Assembly: GCA_905233825.1 (NCBI GenBank)
Contig: CAJOFE010000021.1
Coordinates: forward strand, 1 to 64,000
Direction: 5' to 3'
Length of the DNA stretch: 64,000 nucleotides
From: an uncultured Prevotella sp.
GTDB lineage: Bacteria > Bacteroidota > Bacteroidia > Bacteroidales > Bacteroidaceae
Each line of letters opens with the position of its first letter. The first letter of the stretch is position 1. The notes below the pieces were generated by a model. It saw only the letters and a list, made by a program, of their open reading frames with translations. It was not told the DNA's origin and did no database searches. Made by a program: the position numbers and the translations under genes. This document shows, piece after piece, positions 35,411 through 44,744 of this stretch.

Positions 35411-36286
35411 ATGATTAAACCTGTATCCTCATCTGTGTTAAGAAATAGTGTGCTGGCACTGTTTATTGCCGGTTCAATGGGTGTAAAGGCGACAAATTCT
35501 GTTAGCCGTAATAACTATGTAACCGAACCGAACAGAACCGAACTTATCTCAAAAGCAGGTGCTGAGGCGCTTAAGGTAAACAGTATTCAAGTCGTAAACC
35601 AATCCGAAGTCCCGACGGTTCACAACACAAAACTTGATTCGGCTATTAAAAAATTTATTACAGGTGATGATGATAAAAAATATATTGATGATTTAGTTAA
35701 TAATTTATATACAAATTTCGGTACTTTTTTAGGTACTGCTTACATTCAGCATGAAATGAATACTATGGCTTTATATTCGTTTATGTCTGGGAATACAAAG
35801 TTGTTAAGAGATAATAATATTGCACCAAAATTTGCCGATAAAATTGACAGCTATGGTGAAGCTTTTTATAAAACTGTTAAGCCAAATGCTGACAAAGTTA
35901 TGGGATGGGCTATGGAAAAATATACTCCGTATTTTTCTACTAAACTAAAGTTTGATCACAAACCGACTGCTGATGAAGTTTTGAGTAAAATTGATAATAT
36001 TATAAGCAATGAGTCGGCTCTAACGAATGAAGAAAAAAATGATATAAGAGCCAAGTCGCTTCATTACAGAATTACATCACTTGATAATCGTAAAGATACT
36101 CAATCAATGGCTGATTTTATTGCATTTAAAATTAATCTTTATGACACATATATGTTCTGGCACGAACTTCGTGCGGCAGGGATATACAATGACGGATACT
36201 ACAGAAGAAGTAATAAAGACATCAAAGATTTTTATTTAGAATGGATGGATAAAGTGAATCCTGATAAAGTGAATAAAAGTAATTAG
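35411..36286 (+). CDS. AT-rich foreign-looking protein of unknown function
   Basis: A 291-residue protein I do not recognise. The N-terminus (IKPVSSSVLRNSVLALFIAG) could be a signal or anchor, although the hydrophobic stretch is short. The rest is mostly helical, rich in Lys, Asn and Asp (DDDKKYIDDLVNNLYTNFG, DEVLSKIDNIISNESALTNE) and ends in KVNPDKVNKSN. It differs from its neighbours in being far more AT-rich, in codon use (AAA, AAT, GAT, TTA dominate) and in having a well-placed Shine-Dalgarno, all signs of horizontal transfer from an AT-rich, SD-using bacterium or of a chimeric join. It has its own terminator (36410-36447). Confidence 0.65.
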   Translation: MIKPVSSSVLRNSVLALFIAGSMGVKATNSVSRNNYVTEPNRTELISKAGAEALKVNSIQVVNQSEVPTVHNTKLDSAIKKFITGDDDKKYIDDLVNNLYTNFGTFLGTAYIQHEMNTMALYSFMSGNTKLLRDNNIAPKFADKIDSYGEAFYKTVKPNADKVMGWAMEKYTPYFSTKLKFDHKPTADEVLSKIDNIISNESALTNEEKNDIRAKSLHYRITSLDNRKDTQSMADFIAFKINLYDTYMFWHELRAAGIYNDGYYRRSNKDIKDFYLEWMDKVNPDKVNKSN

Positions 36287-36409
36287 TATTGCTTATAGTA
36301 TTAGTTAATATGTTTGTTAAGTTTTGTAACAAAAACATTAATAAGTGAAATTGTTACACTTATTTTAACTTTATATCTATGTTCGTTTAAAAAGAAAATA
36401 AGTTTTATT

Positions 36410-36447
36410 ATAGGGATTGATTTTGTAATTCTGTCCCTATTTTTGTT
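36410..36447 (+). terminator. terminator of the AT-rich gene
   Basis: ATAGGGA (36410-36416) pairs with TCCCTAT (36434-36440), followed by TTTTGTTTTC. Confidence 0.7.
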
Positions 36448-36555
36448 TTCTTCATCCAAAGTATAATGAGGAGAGAGGCGAAAAGTTGAAGAGGGCTGTT
36501 GGCGTGCTGGAAAAGGCATTAAAGCGGTAAAAAGGAGGCACTTTTTGAATCTGCC

Positions 36556-36633
36556 ACTTAAGTGGTAGGGCGTTAGGACTTAAGTGGCAGGGTGCTACTA
36601 CTTAAGTGGTAAGGTCTTGCGACTTAAGTGGCA
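36556..36633. repeat. 22-bp phased palindromic-core array, family 2
   Basis: ACTTAAGTGGYA cores begin at 36556, 36578, 36600 and 36622, exactly 22 bp apart, with 10-bp variable spacers (GGGCGTTAGG, GGGTGCTACT, AGGTCTTGCG). The core contains the perfect palindrome CCACTTAAGTGG in its first copy. Same architecture as family 1 but unrelated core sequence. It lies in the 615-bp spacer before the kinase gene, upstream of its promoter. Confidence 0.9.
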
Positions 36634-36798
36634 AATTGTCGAGAAGGAACTTAACAGGCGCTTAGCTGCCTTCTTATAACAGCAGAAGACGCGTTTGTTT
36701 GCATTCCATCCCTTTCTGTTTGTCTTTCAGAATTTGCAATTTTGTTTCAGGATTTACAAAAAGTGTTGTGTTGGGGTGATAAAAAAGACGACTTTTGG

Positions 36799-36828
36799 TT
36801 GGAAATTGAAGAAAAATGTTTATCTTTG
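36799..36828 (+). promoter_or_regulatory. promoter of the interrupted kinase gene
   Basis: TTG (36799-36801) and TATCTTTG (36821-36828) with a 19-bp spacer; 73-bp leader to the ATG at 36902. Confidence 0.6.
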
Positions 36829-36901
36829 CAGTCGAAAGGTGGACGAGGATTCGTTTCTCTTCAAGTTTTCCGACGAATGCAAACTCAATATATATAATAT
36901 T

Positions 36902-38875
36902 ATGGTATTAGGGTTGAAAAAGACGGTAATGGTCGTGGCTATGCTGGCGCTGGGCCTTACTTTACACGCCCAGCCCTCGGCTCAGGAGCAGGAGGAGCAG
37001 GCGTATGCACAGCGCATCTACGAGGCTCAGATGAGTGATAACGATTCAGCTTTCTATGCTGCTAATCTGGCGTTCATGGACTATCTGAAGTAGCGTGAGG
37101 ACTGGGATAAGTACTACCGTTCGTGGATGAACCGTGCCCTCTACGACATCAACTACAAGCATTTCCACCGCGCTTTCTCCGAGATTCACCACATGACTGA
37201 AGACATACGTGAGCGTCATCAGGAGAAGTATCTTTACATCCCTAACATGGCGCTGGGGCTCTACTATAATAGTCGTAACCAGCCGGAGATGGGCGAGGAG
37301 CATTTCCGTCGCGCCCTTCGCAGCATCGATACTGAGCACGAGCCCGTGGCTGTGTTCAACTGTTACCTCTCGTTGGCGCAGTCGCTCAGTTTCAAGCGTC
37401 CTTCAGAGGCAATGACCTGTCTCGACAGCCTGCCCCAGCAGATGCTCCAGAACCCGATGTACGAGAGCGGTGTGCTGGGCTATCGTTGTATTATCGCCAA
37501 CATGATGGGCGACGACGAGGCCTTTAATAACTATTTCGCACAATACGACAGCATCCGTCAGAACATGCCCGCCCAGTTCAATGCCGCTAATCTGGAACAG
37601 GTGATGGTGTGCCGCAGTCTCATGCAGAAAGATTACCAGCGTGCGCTTGCCTGGTGCGATTCCATTGACGTGCCGCTGACGGCCACCGAGTTGCGCTTGA
37701 ATATCTATGAGGACATGGGTGACTGGGAGCGGGCCTTCCGTGCCTCAGAGCTGAAAGACAGCCTGTCGCATGCCGCCGACCGTGAGGTGCTGGAGGAGAA
37801 CCTCGTCGATTTAAGCCGCGACATTGAGCTGCTGCAGGCCGAGCGTGAGAAGGCTGAGCTGCGACACAGGCAACTGTTGATTGTAGGACTGATGTCGCTT
37901 GTCATCATCGCCCTGCTCGTGGGCCTGCTCGTTTATCGCTACAAGAAGAACCGTCGCCTGAAGGAGCAATACATGCACTTGCAGGCTGCACAGGCCAGCC
38001 GCCGTGCAGTAGTCAGCACGATGCACGAGATGCTGGAGACTCCTGTCAGTCTGTTGCTTGCCTACGCCCGTGCCTACAACGACAGCAGTTTCCATCTAGA
38101 CCCCGAGACGCGCAGCAAGCGCTATCAAGACATTGTAAAAGCAGCCCGCAGCATCGAGTCGCTCATCGACCCCGTGCTCGATACCTACATGCAGGGAGCC
38201 GTCGGCATCACCGATGAACAGCGGCAGATTTGTCGCGATGCCTTGCGCTCGCCCCTGCTCACGCTGATAAGCACGGCAGAGGTCATTATCGATGGCAATG
38301 ATCAGATTCCCCACGATGAGTATATGCAGATGCGCTCGGAAGTAAGCCGCGATACCTACCACGTGGCCACCTCCATTCACGAGCTCGTACTGTTCAGCCT
38401 CCATGGCGACGACATACCGATGCCGAAGTCCAATCATATCAGTCTGAACGTCATCGGACGTTCCATCCTGAACAGCTTCGACATGCATTGCAGCGAGAAT
38501 GGCCGTAACCTGGCTACTGAGTTCCGTTCCGACGTGGGCGACGACGTAAAGGTCAATATCCATCCGCTGTTGCAGGAGTTGGTGAACTGCCTGCTCGACA
38601 ATGCCAATAAATATGCTACTGGCGGTACTGTGCTGCTGAGTTGTCATGCTGCGGCCGACGGCACCTACGCCATCTCCGTCAGCAATGAAGGTCCGGTGAT
38701 TCCTGCAGCCGATGCCGAACGCATTTTCGAGCCCTTCGTACGCCTCTCTTCCGATGAGCACAGCCTTGGTATCGGCCTCTCTCTGGCTCGTCGCCTCGCC
38801 ATCTCCATGGGTTATACGATTACCCTTGATCAGGAATATACCAAGGGTGCCCGTTTCGTTGTTTCAAGCATTTGA
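36902..38875 (+). pseudogene. TPR-linked histidine kinase interrupted by an in-frame amber codon
   Basis: One continuous frame encodes a signal peptide (MVLGLKKTVMVVAMLALGLT), TPR-like helices, a membrane helix (LLIVGLMSLVIIALLVGLLV), a coiled coil, a HisKA-like helix (VVSTMHEMLETPVSLLLAYA) and HATPase_c (LVNCLLDNANKYATGG, IFEPFVRLSSDEHSLGIGLS). Codon 64 is TAG (37091-37093), directly between LAFMDYLK and REDWDKYYRSW; flanking frame and homology are unbroken. Restart at ATG 37127 would give a protein lacking the signal peptide. The H-box reads HEMLETP, one residue longer than HEIRTP, so catalysis may be altered anyway. Same layout as the 16130-17674 kinase. Confidence 0.75.
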
Positions 38876-38878
38876 TAG

Positions 38879-39718
38879 ATGAAGAAGAGTGTGGTTCTGA
38901 TGGTGTTGTTTTGGCTGGGAGCCATGTCTCTTCTGGCTCAAGACTGGCGGCTGGTGTGGAGCGAAGAGTTCACGTCAGACGGACGTCCTGACAGCACCGT
39001 GTGGAACTATGAGCAGGGCTTCGTGCGCAACCACGAGGCGCAGTGGTATCAGGCCGAGAACGCTTTCCAGAAAGATGGCCTGCTCGTTATCGAGGCTCGC
39101 AGGGAACAGCGTTCCAACCCTACTTATCGAGAGCATGCTCGCCATTGGGGACAACAGCGCAAAACCATCGACTATACCTCGGCCTGCCTCACCACGCAGG
39201 GCAAGTACAGCTTTCTCTACGGTCGCCTGGAGGTATGTGCCCGCATCCCTACGGCTGGCGGCTCGTGGCCTGCCATCTGGACGCTGGGCAGCGGTATGGA
39301 GTGGCCTTCGTGTGGCGAGATTGACGTGATGGAATACTACCGCATCAATGGTGTGCCCCATATCCTGGCCAACGTGGCTTGGGGCAACGACCAGCGCTAT
39401 CAGGCCGTGTGGAACAGCAAGAAGATACCCTATGTCCACTTCACCCAGCGCGACCCTGACTGGGCTCAGCGTTTCCACGTGTGGCGCATGGATTGGGACG
39501 AGACCGCCATCCGCCTCTATCTTGACGATGAGCTGCTCAACGAGGTACCCCTCAGCACCACCGTCAATGGGTCGATAGGACGCAACAGCAATCCCTTCCA
39601 CCGTCCGCAATATATCCTGCTGAATCTGGCCTTGGGCGGCGACAATGGCGGCATCATCGACGATGCAGCCTTTCCCATGCGCTATGAGATAGACTATGTG
39701 CGGGTCTATCAGAAGTAA
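38879..39718 (+). CDS. glycoside hydrolase family 16 (beta-glucanase/laminarinase-like)
   Basis: A 279-residue secreted enzyme with signal peptide (MKKSVVLMVLFWLGAMSLLA) and a single GH16 beta-jelly-roll. The catalytic ExDxxE motif is CGEIDVMEYY, where the two Glu act as nucleophile and acid/base; WPAIWTLGSGMEWP precedes it and the final strand is YEIDYVRVYQK. GH16 members of this type cleave beta-1,3 or mixed-linkage glucans. It begins 4 bp after the kinase stop, so the two are co-transcribed, hinting that the sensor may have controlled polysaccharide use. Confidence 0.9.
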   Translation: MKKSVVLMVLFWLGAMSLLAQDWRLVWSEEFTSDGRPDSTVWNYEQGFVRNHEAQWYQAENAFQKDGLLVIEARREQRSNPTYREHARHWGQQRKTIDYTSACLTTQGKYSFLYGRLEVCARIPTAGGSWPAIWTLGSGMEWPSCGEIDVMEYYRINGVPHILANVAWGNDQRYQAVWNSKKIPYVHFTQRDPDWAQRFHVWRMDWDETAIRLYLDDELLNEVPLSTTVNGSIGRNSNPFHRPQYILLNLALGGDNGGIIDDAAFPMRYEIDYVRVYQK

Positions 39719-39724
39719 ATAAAA

Positions 39725-42007
39725 CTACCAGGTTGCTTTCAGGTGGTGGAGCATCGTCGTGCTTTCACCACAGGAGCCTGTATGCTGGATATGGATGCCG
39801 CCAAACGGATTGGCATCGACGCGAGCCTGTAGATCCACCTGATGGGGAAGGGTGGAGTCGGCAGGCTTTGGTGTCTTTGTCTCGACATGGGCAGAAAGCA
39901 GGCCATTGGTGTAGTTGAGACTGATGGTACAGCCTGTACGATAGCACGTAGAGGATATGGGGTCGGTAAGAGGGGTCACGACTCCGTTCTTATATTCCAC
40001 CAAGTAGAAATCCACAGCTTTGGCATGCTTCACGGTGCGGATGATGCGGAGGCCGTAGCCAGTGAGCGTCTGCGTATCGAATTTCAGACAGACGTCCATG
40101 TATTGTCCTGTGGCTGAGCCGAAGCCCTGTCCTGCAGTCTTGGTGGGATCTACTTGCAACGTTAGCGACATGTCATCATAGTTGCGCTTGATGGGTGTGT
40201 ACATCATCCTCGCACCTCGCTGGGCCTGTAAGAGTCCTTTCCCGACGGCACCATTGAAGCCTTCGCCATACTCCCACATTCTTTTCTGACGGTCAAACGT
40301 CCAGTCGTATTCCGATGTGTCGAGCGGCTTATAGCCGTCAACCTGCCAAGTGTCTGGCAGCAGAGAGAGGCACCAGCCTGGCCAGAAGTCGCTGAAGTCC
40401 GTCTCGTATGTCTTAGTGTCTGTCACGTCTTTGGCGCGGATGACCTGACTGACCGTCTCTTCCATGCTGCCTACATCGCTGCGGTGATGGGCAGGACGTA
40501 TGGTTGCCATCAGTCTTCGGCCTATATCGCCAGGCCGCAGGTGGTAGTGAGTCATTGGCCCGTCGTTGCTACAGGCCAGGATTGTCTCTTTGTGGCAGTC
40601 GTCGGTGTCCAGTCGGCTCCAAATGATATGCGACTCGTCGCGACGGCCCTGTAAGTCGAGTTCGTAGTCGAGGTATGCCACACCTTTCTTAATGATGATA
40701 CGCGGTTCTTTCTTGAAAGAGGGTGGAGGCAGCAGGGAAGGCTTTATCGTTACCATACACACGGCTACGGCAGGACTGTCGCCGACGGCATAGGCCGTCA
40801 CGGGGAAGCTGACGGGTTCTTCAATATCCTCACAGGCTATGCTGACGCTTGTGGAGTCGCCGGTCGTATTGCTTAGCGTAGCAATCTGATGGAATGGCGG
40901 TTTTATATGCCACGCCACCTTTCTGCCATCGGCTTTGACAGAAAGAGTGACGGGTTCGCCGCCCACCTGTATCTCTGCTTCACGACGGTTGATGGAGAGA
41001 TAGGGTGGCCGGGTCATATCCATTGCTACGGAGTCCATCACCACGGTGTTTTCCTGTTGGCGTTTGCCTATCAGATACGGTTTGCCGTTTAAGGTAAAGT
41101 CTTTCTGATAACAGCGGAGCCAGCGCTGCGGATAGGCGGTCCAGCCGATGTATATGCTGTCCGACGGGGCATGATAGCGGCAGTTGACCACCGTCACGGG
41201 TCCGCCCTGCTTACAGAAATACATCTCACGGTTGTCGCTCTTCACATTGAAATCGCAATCCACGAACATCGCTCCACGTTCGAAGGTGCTCCAGAACGGC
41301 TTCTGTCCGTAGAGGTCAAAGTCGCAATGGCGATAGAGAGCCGTGCCGTTCAGCGCATCGTCCGTACACTCGAAGTGGCAGCTGTCGTAGATACTCTCTC
41401 TGGCACCGTTTAGCGGGTTCAGGTTCAGTCGACTGATAAAACGCACCTTCTTGGCATAGAGGCTACGGCCGTGTACATAGCCCACATGAGCCTGAGTGAT
41501 GGCATCGCTGCGTTTCTTCCGGCTGAGTTCTGGCCGACGGGGATAGTCTAAGTCCACGTTGCAGTAGTTGCCCAGCGTCATATTCTCCACCCTCAGCTCA
41601 TCTACGTGCATGTCCAGCATCGTGAAGTTGCCTATAGCCCCCTGCGTCTGTCCGCGCTGAGCGGCGAGTACCACATCCTCTGGTCGCTCCGCTAGTCCGA
41701 TGAAATCGAGCTTTTTGGCATGGATGACCATTCCAAATGGCTCTCGCCCGTTTTCACCCTTTACCACTTCCGGCTCATGTGGATTGTCCACCCAATAAAC
41801 CCACGGACGGACGTAGAGGGTGGTCGTGTCGCCGAAGTGGGCTACAGCCTCACGGAAGTCATTGAAAACGAAAGGCAGGGCTTGTATTTCTTCATCCTTG
41901 AGCGACCCGTCGAGCAATAAATGCTGTTCGTCGAGCGTAGGAATGGTTTGAGCCGTTGTTTCTATAACGGCAGTCATGAGCGCAATCGTCAATAACAGTT
42001 TGTTCAT
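39725..42007 (-). CDS. secreted beta-helix protein, pectinesterase/pectate-lyase-like
   Basis: A 760-residue exported protein (signal peptide MNKLLLTIALMTAVIETTAQ). Residues ~30-330 resemble a right-handed parallel beta-helix: short strands with repeated asparagine and aromatic stacks (MLDMHVDELRVENMTLGNYC, VRFISRLNLNPL, DSCHFECTDDALNG, VDCDFNVKSDNREMYF, VVNCRYHAPSDSIYIG). The middle has Ig-like strands and the last ~200 residues form a jelly-roll-like domain. The N-terminal part recalls pectin methylesterase-like proteins, but I see no clear catalytic Asp pair. Role in polysaccharide degradation is an inference supported by the convergent GH16 gene. Confidence 0.55.
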   Translation of the reverse strand: MNKLLLTIALMTAVIETTAQTIPTLDEQHLLLDGSLKDEEIQALPFVFNDFREAVAHFGDTTTLYVRPWVYWVDNPHEPEVVKGENGREPFGMVIHAKKLDFIGLAERPEDVVLAAQRGQTQGAIGNFTMLDMHVDELRVENMTLGNYCNVDLDYPRRPELSRKKRSDAITQAHVGYVHGRSLYAKKVRFISRLNLNPLNGARESIYDSCHFECTDDALNGTALYRHCDFDLYGQKPFWSTFERGAMFVDCDFNVKSDNREMYFCKQGGPVTVVNCRYHAPSDSIYIGWTAYPQRWLRCYQKDFTLNGKPYLIGKRQQENTVVMDSVAMDMTRPPYLSINRREAEIQVGGEPVTLSVKADGRKVAWHIKPPFHQIATLSNTTGDSTSVSIACEDIEEPVSFPVTAYAVGDSPAVAVCMVTIKPSLLPPPSFKKEPRIIIKKGVAYLDYELDLQGRRDESHIIWSRLDTDDCHKETILACSNDGPMTHYHLRPGDIGRRLMATIRPAHHRSDVGSMEETVSQVIRAKDVTDTKTYETDFSDFWPGWCLSLLPDTWQVDGYKPLDTSEYDWTFDRQKRMWEYGEGFNGAVGKGLLQAQRGARMMYTPIKRNYDDMSLTLQVDPTKTAGQGFGSATGQYMDVCLKFDTQTLTGYGLRIIRTVKHAKAVDFYLVEYKNGVVTPLTDPISSTCYRTGCTISLNYTNGLLSAHVETKTPKPADSTLPHQVDLQARVDANPFGGIHIQHTGSCGESTTMLHHLKATW

Positions 42008-42036
42008 ATTGTGAGCTTTAAACAGATTTCATGCGG

Positions 42037-42044
42037 CAAAGATA
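42037..42044 (-). promoter_or_regulatory. -7 element of the beta-helix gene
   Basis: TATCTTTG on the minus strand, 30 bp upstream of the ATG at 42007. Confidence 0.5.
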
Positions 42045-42076
42045 CGAAATAATTTAGTATTTTAATAGTTTCTTTG

Positions 42077-42166
42077 TAACTTTGCGACAAAAGTCACGAA
42101 GTTACTGCGTCTCGGCAAAAAAAGAAGCGAGTTTCTTTGTTTTGCGCTCGACTTTTTGTAACTTTG
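42077..42166 (+). promoter_or_regulatory. duplicated TTTGTAACTTTG promoter elements before bcp
   Basis: TAACTTTG occurs at 42077-42084 and again at 42159-42166, each within TTTGTAACTTTG. The first copy starts an imperfect palindrome (GTAACTT...AAGTTAC, about 42076-42105). The second is placed correctly for bcp, with a 34-bp leader. Confidence 0.5.
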
Positions 42167-42200
42167 TGCCCTAGAATTACCACATAAACATTTAACGACT

Positions 42201-42653
42201 ATGAATATTGGAGATAAGGCGCCTGAGATTCTGGGCAAAGACGAACAGGGACGGGATATCCGTCTGAGTGATTACAAGGGACGCAGGCTGGTGCTGTATT
42301 TCTATCCGAAGGACAATACCAGTGGCTGTACCGCCGAGGCTTGCAGTCTGCGCGACCATTACGGCGAACTGCAAGGTGCGGGCTACGAAGTGGTGGGCGT
42401 GAGCAAGGATTCTGCCGCCTCTCACGTGAAGTTTAAGGAGAAGTACGAACTGCCATTCCCCTTGATTGCCGACGTTGATAAAACTCTGATGGAGGCCATG
42501 GGAGCCTGGGGCGAGAAGACGATGTATGGCAAAAAGACCATGGGCACCATCCGTACCACCTTTATCATCAACGAGGAAGGCATTATCGAACAGATCTTTG
42601 CCGGTAAGCAGGTGAAGACCAAGGAACACGCTGAGCAGATATTAAGCAAGTAG
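42201..42653 (+). CDS. bcp: thioredoxin-dependent thiol peroxidase (Bcp/PrxQ)
   Basis: A 150-residue atypical 2-Cys peroxiredoxin reducing H2O2 and organic peroxides. The peroxidatic Cys43 and resolving Cys48 lie in KDNTSGCTAEACSLRD, five residues apart as in PrxQ. YFYPKDNT, VGVSKDS and GTIRTTFIINEEGII complete the fold. Cytoplasmic, no signal peptide. First gene of a three-gene run with the two following exported proteins. Confidence 0.95.
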   Translation: MNIGDKAPEILGKDEQGRDIRLSDYKGRRLVLYFYPKDNTSGCTAEACSLRDHYGELQGAGYEVVGVSKDSAASHVKFKEKYELPFPLIADVDKTLMEAMGAWGEKTMYGKKTMGTIRTTFIINEEGIIEQIFAGKQVKTKEHAEQILSK

Positions 42654-42657
42654 AAGT

Positions 42658-43305
42658 ATGAGCAAGAAAGTTCTATTCACTTTATTATTAGGTGTGGCGT
42701 GGGCTCTTTCCGCCAGCGCCCAGCAGACCATTGAGAGCATCCGTAAAGTGTATCAGGAGGTGCACGAGATGATCGACCAGATGACACCCAACGCCGACAG
42801 GGAGTGGGCGACTCCGCCTGAGTATTTCGACCTGCAAGTGGTGCAGAACCTGCCCGCCACGGGGCCTCACAAGGAGAACATCCGCATGTTCTATGGAGAG
42901 CTGGAACCAGAAGAGGAGGGCGACCCCTATCCGCCTCATTTCCTGCGTTTCGTGACCGCCAAGTACAACTTCGCCGTCCGCGAGTTCTACGAGGAGTATC
43001 TCTATGACGACAAAGGCAACGTGCTGTTCATCTACGCCATCACGCCCGATGCTACTGACGACATGATACCCTACGAGTTGCGCCTCTATTTCGACGGCGG
43101 ACGCCTCTTGCGCTTCAACGCTAAAAGATACGACGGCCAGCCCAGCTATCTTGATATCGCTACTTTGCGCAGTAGCACCTTCAAGGAGGAATACACGGGC
43201 AAGAGCATCCCCGAGAAGTTCAGCCGGGAGACCAATCGCTGCAAGCAGCGCGCCCGTCGCTTCCTCACGATGTTCAAGGGCATCGACGACAACACCTATC
43301 TTTAA
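42658..43305 (+). CDS. exported protein of unknown function
   Basis: A 215-residue protein with a clear signal peptide (MSKKVLFTLLLGVAWALSAS) and a single mixed alpha/beta domain (RKVYQEVHEMIDQMTPN, FVTAKYNFAVREFYEEYLYD, NVLFIYAITPD, ELRLYFDGGRLLRFNAKRYD). The strand pattern 'FYEEYLYDDKGNVLFIYA' resembles periplasmic proteins with MORN/YD-like hairpins. I cannot name the family. Located 4 bp after bcp and 10 bp before the M64 peptidase, so all three are probably co-transcribed. Confidence 0.65.
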   Translation: MSKKVLFTLLLGVAWALSASAQQTIESIRKVYQEVHEMIDQMTPNADREWATPPEYFDLQVVQNLPATGPHKENIRMFYGELEPEEEGDPYPPHFLRFVTAKYNFAVREFYEEYLYDDKGNVLFIYAITPDATDDMIPYELRLYFDGGRLLRFNAKRYDGQPSYLDIATLRSSTFKEEYTGKSIPEKFSRETNRCKQRARRFLTMFKGIDDNTYL

Positions 43306-43315
43306 GTAATCCCAA

Positions 43316-44665
43316 ATGACCCGTGTTCTTTTCACCCTGGCAGCCTTCTGGTGCTTAGCTATGACAGGCAGCGCACAGGCTTTTGACGATGATTTCACCG
43401 ACAGCACGCTGCGGCTCGATTATGTGCTGGCAGGCAACAGCCACGAGCAACACATTTATTTCAGCGAGGCCAAGCAGACATCGCGCTGGGCTGGTCGCAA
43501 AGCCCGGCTTACCGACGTTCCCCTGCGCGGTAACGGCCAGATAACTCTGAGCGACCATGCCACGGGGCGCCTGCTCTATGTGCACACCTTTTCTACGCTG
43601 TTCCAGGAGTGGCAGGCTACAGAAGAGGCAACCCGCTTGGAGCGAGCCTTTCAAACGTCGCTCAATGTGCCCATGCCCCAGCGTCCTGTCGATGTGAAGG
43701 TGACGCTGACCGATTTCCATGCAACGGTAGTAGGCCAGTTGCAGCATACCCTCGACCCTGCTGACATCCTCATCCGTCGGGTTACCGAGCCGCAGCAGCC
43801 GTTCCACTACGTGTGGAAGGGAAAGACGCTGGCTGGCGGCGACCCCGACATTACCGCCTGCATCGACTTGGCCATCGTGGCCGAAGGCTATACCCACGGG
43901 CAGATGGATAAGTTCCATGCCGATTGCCAGCGTGTGGTCGATGCCCTGTTTGCCCACGAGCCGTTCACCTCGCTGAAGCAACGCTTCAATGTGGTGGCAG
44001 TTGCCTCCGAGTCGGCCGACGGCGGCCCCTCGGTGCCCCATCAGGGACTATGGCGACAGACGCCATCCAGCGTGCACTATGATACCTTCTACACCGATCG
44101 CTACCTCATGACCGACCAGATGCACCGTCTCTACGATCTGCTCGCTGGCATTCCCTTCGAACATATCATCGTGCTGGTGAATAGCGATACTTACGGCGGA
44201 GGTGGTATCTACAACCAGCTCACTGTGAGCACCAGCGACCACCCCACGTTTCGACAGGTGTTGGTGCATGAGTTCGGACATGCCTATGGTGGCTTGGGCG
44301 ACGAGTATTACTACGACGACGGCTACGAGACGATGTATCCTGCCGATACTGAGCCGTGGGAGCCAAACCTTACTACGCTCGCTGATTTCAATTCGAAATG
44401 GGCCGATATGCTGCCTAAGGGAACGACCGTCCCCACTCCCCCTGCCGATGTACCGAACTACCGTCAGATCAGGACCGACGAAGAACGTCGCCTGCTGAAT
44501 GCTGCCACGCAGCGTGTGGGTGTCTTTGAGGGAGGAGGCTACCAGTCGAAGGGCGTCTATCGTCCTGCTCAGGAGTGCCGCATGAAAATCAATGAGGTCG
44601 AGCACTTCTGTCCCGTCTGCTCGCGGGCCTTGGTGCGCATCACCGACTTCTATACCAGCCAATGA
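43316..44665 (+). CDS. M64-family secreted metallopeptidase (IgA peptidase-like)
   Basis: A 449-residue exported protein. After a signal peptide (MTRVLFTLAAFWCLAMTGSA) an N-terminal beta domain of ~150 residues (the M64 N-domain) is followed by the zinc peptidase domain: CIDLAIVAEGYTHGQMDKFH, VVAVASESADGG, then VLVHEFGHAYGGLGDEYYYD, where HEFGH binds zinc and the downstream Asp/Glu completes the site. EVEHFCPVCSRALVRIT closes the domain. M64 includes IgA-cleaving enzymes of gut clostridia; substrate here unknown. Confidence 0.88.
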   Translation: MTRVLFTLAAFWCLAMTGSAQAFDDDFTDSTLRLDYVLAGNSHEQHIYFSEAKQTSRWAGRKARLTDVPLRGNGQITLSDHATGRLLYVHTFSTLFQEWQATEEATRLERAFQTSLNVPMPQRPVDVKVTLTDFHATVVGQLQHTLDPADILIRRVTEPQQPFHYVWKGKTLAGGDPDITACIDLAIVAEGYTHGQMDKFHADCQRVVDALFAHEPFTSLKQRFNVVAVASESADGGPSVPHQGLWRQTPSSVHYDTFYTDRYLMTDQMHRLYDLLAGIPFEHIIVLVNSDTYGGGGIYNQLTVSTSDHPTFRQVLVHEFGHAYGGLGDEYYYDDGYETMYPADTEPWEPNLTTLADFNSKWADMLPKGTTVPTPPADVPNYRQIRTDEERRLLNAATQRVGVFEGGGYQSKGVYRPAQECRMKINEVEHFCPVCSRALVRITDFYTSQ

Positions 44666-44744
44666 GAGGTTAGAAGTGAAGGGTTAGTAGGACAGAGGGT
44701 GTATCGGCTTCGCCAAGGAAAAAGAAGGTAGGAGAAGAAAAAAG

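Noticed and set aside
37091..37093. Recoding of TAG as a sense codon in this genome
   Set aside because: Other genes here end at TAG with normal family lengths (for example bcp at 42651-42653), so a single mutation is the simpler reading.
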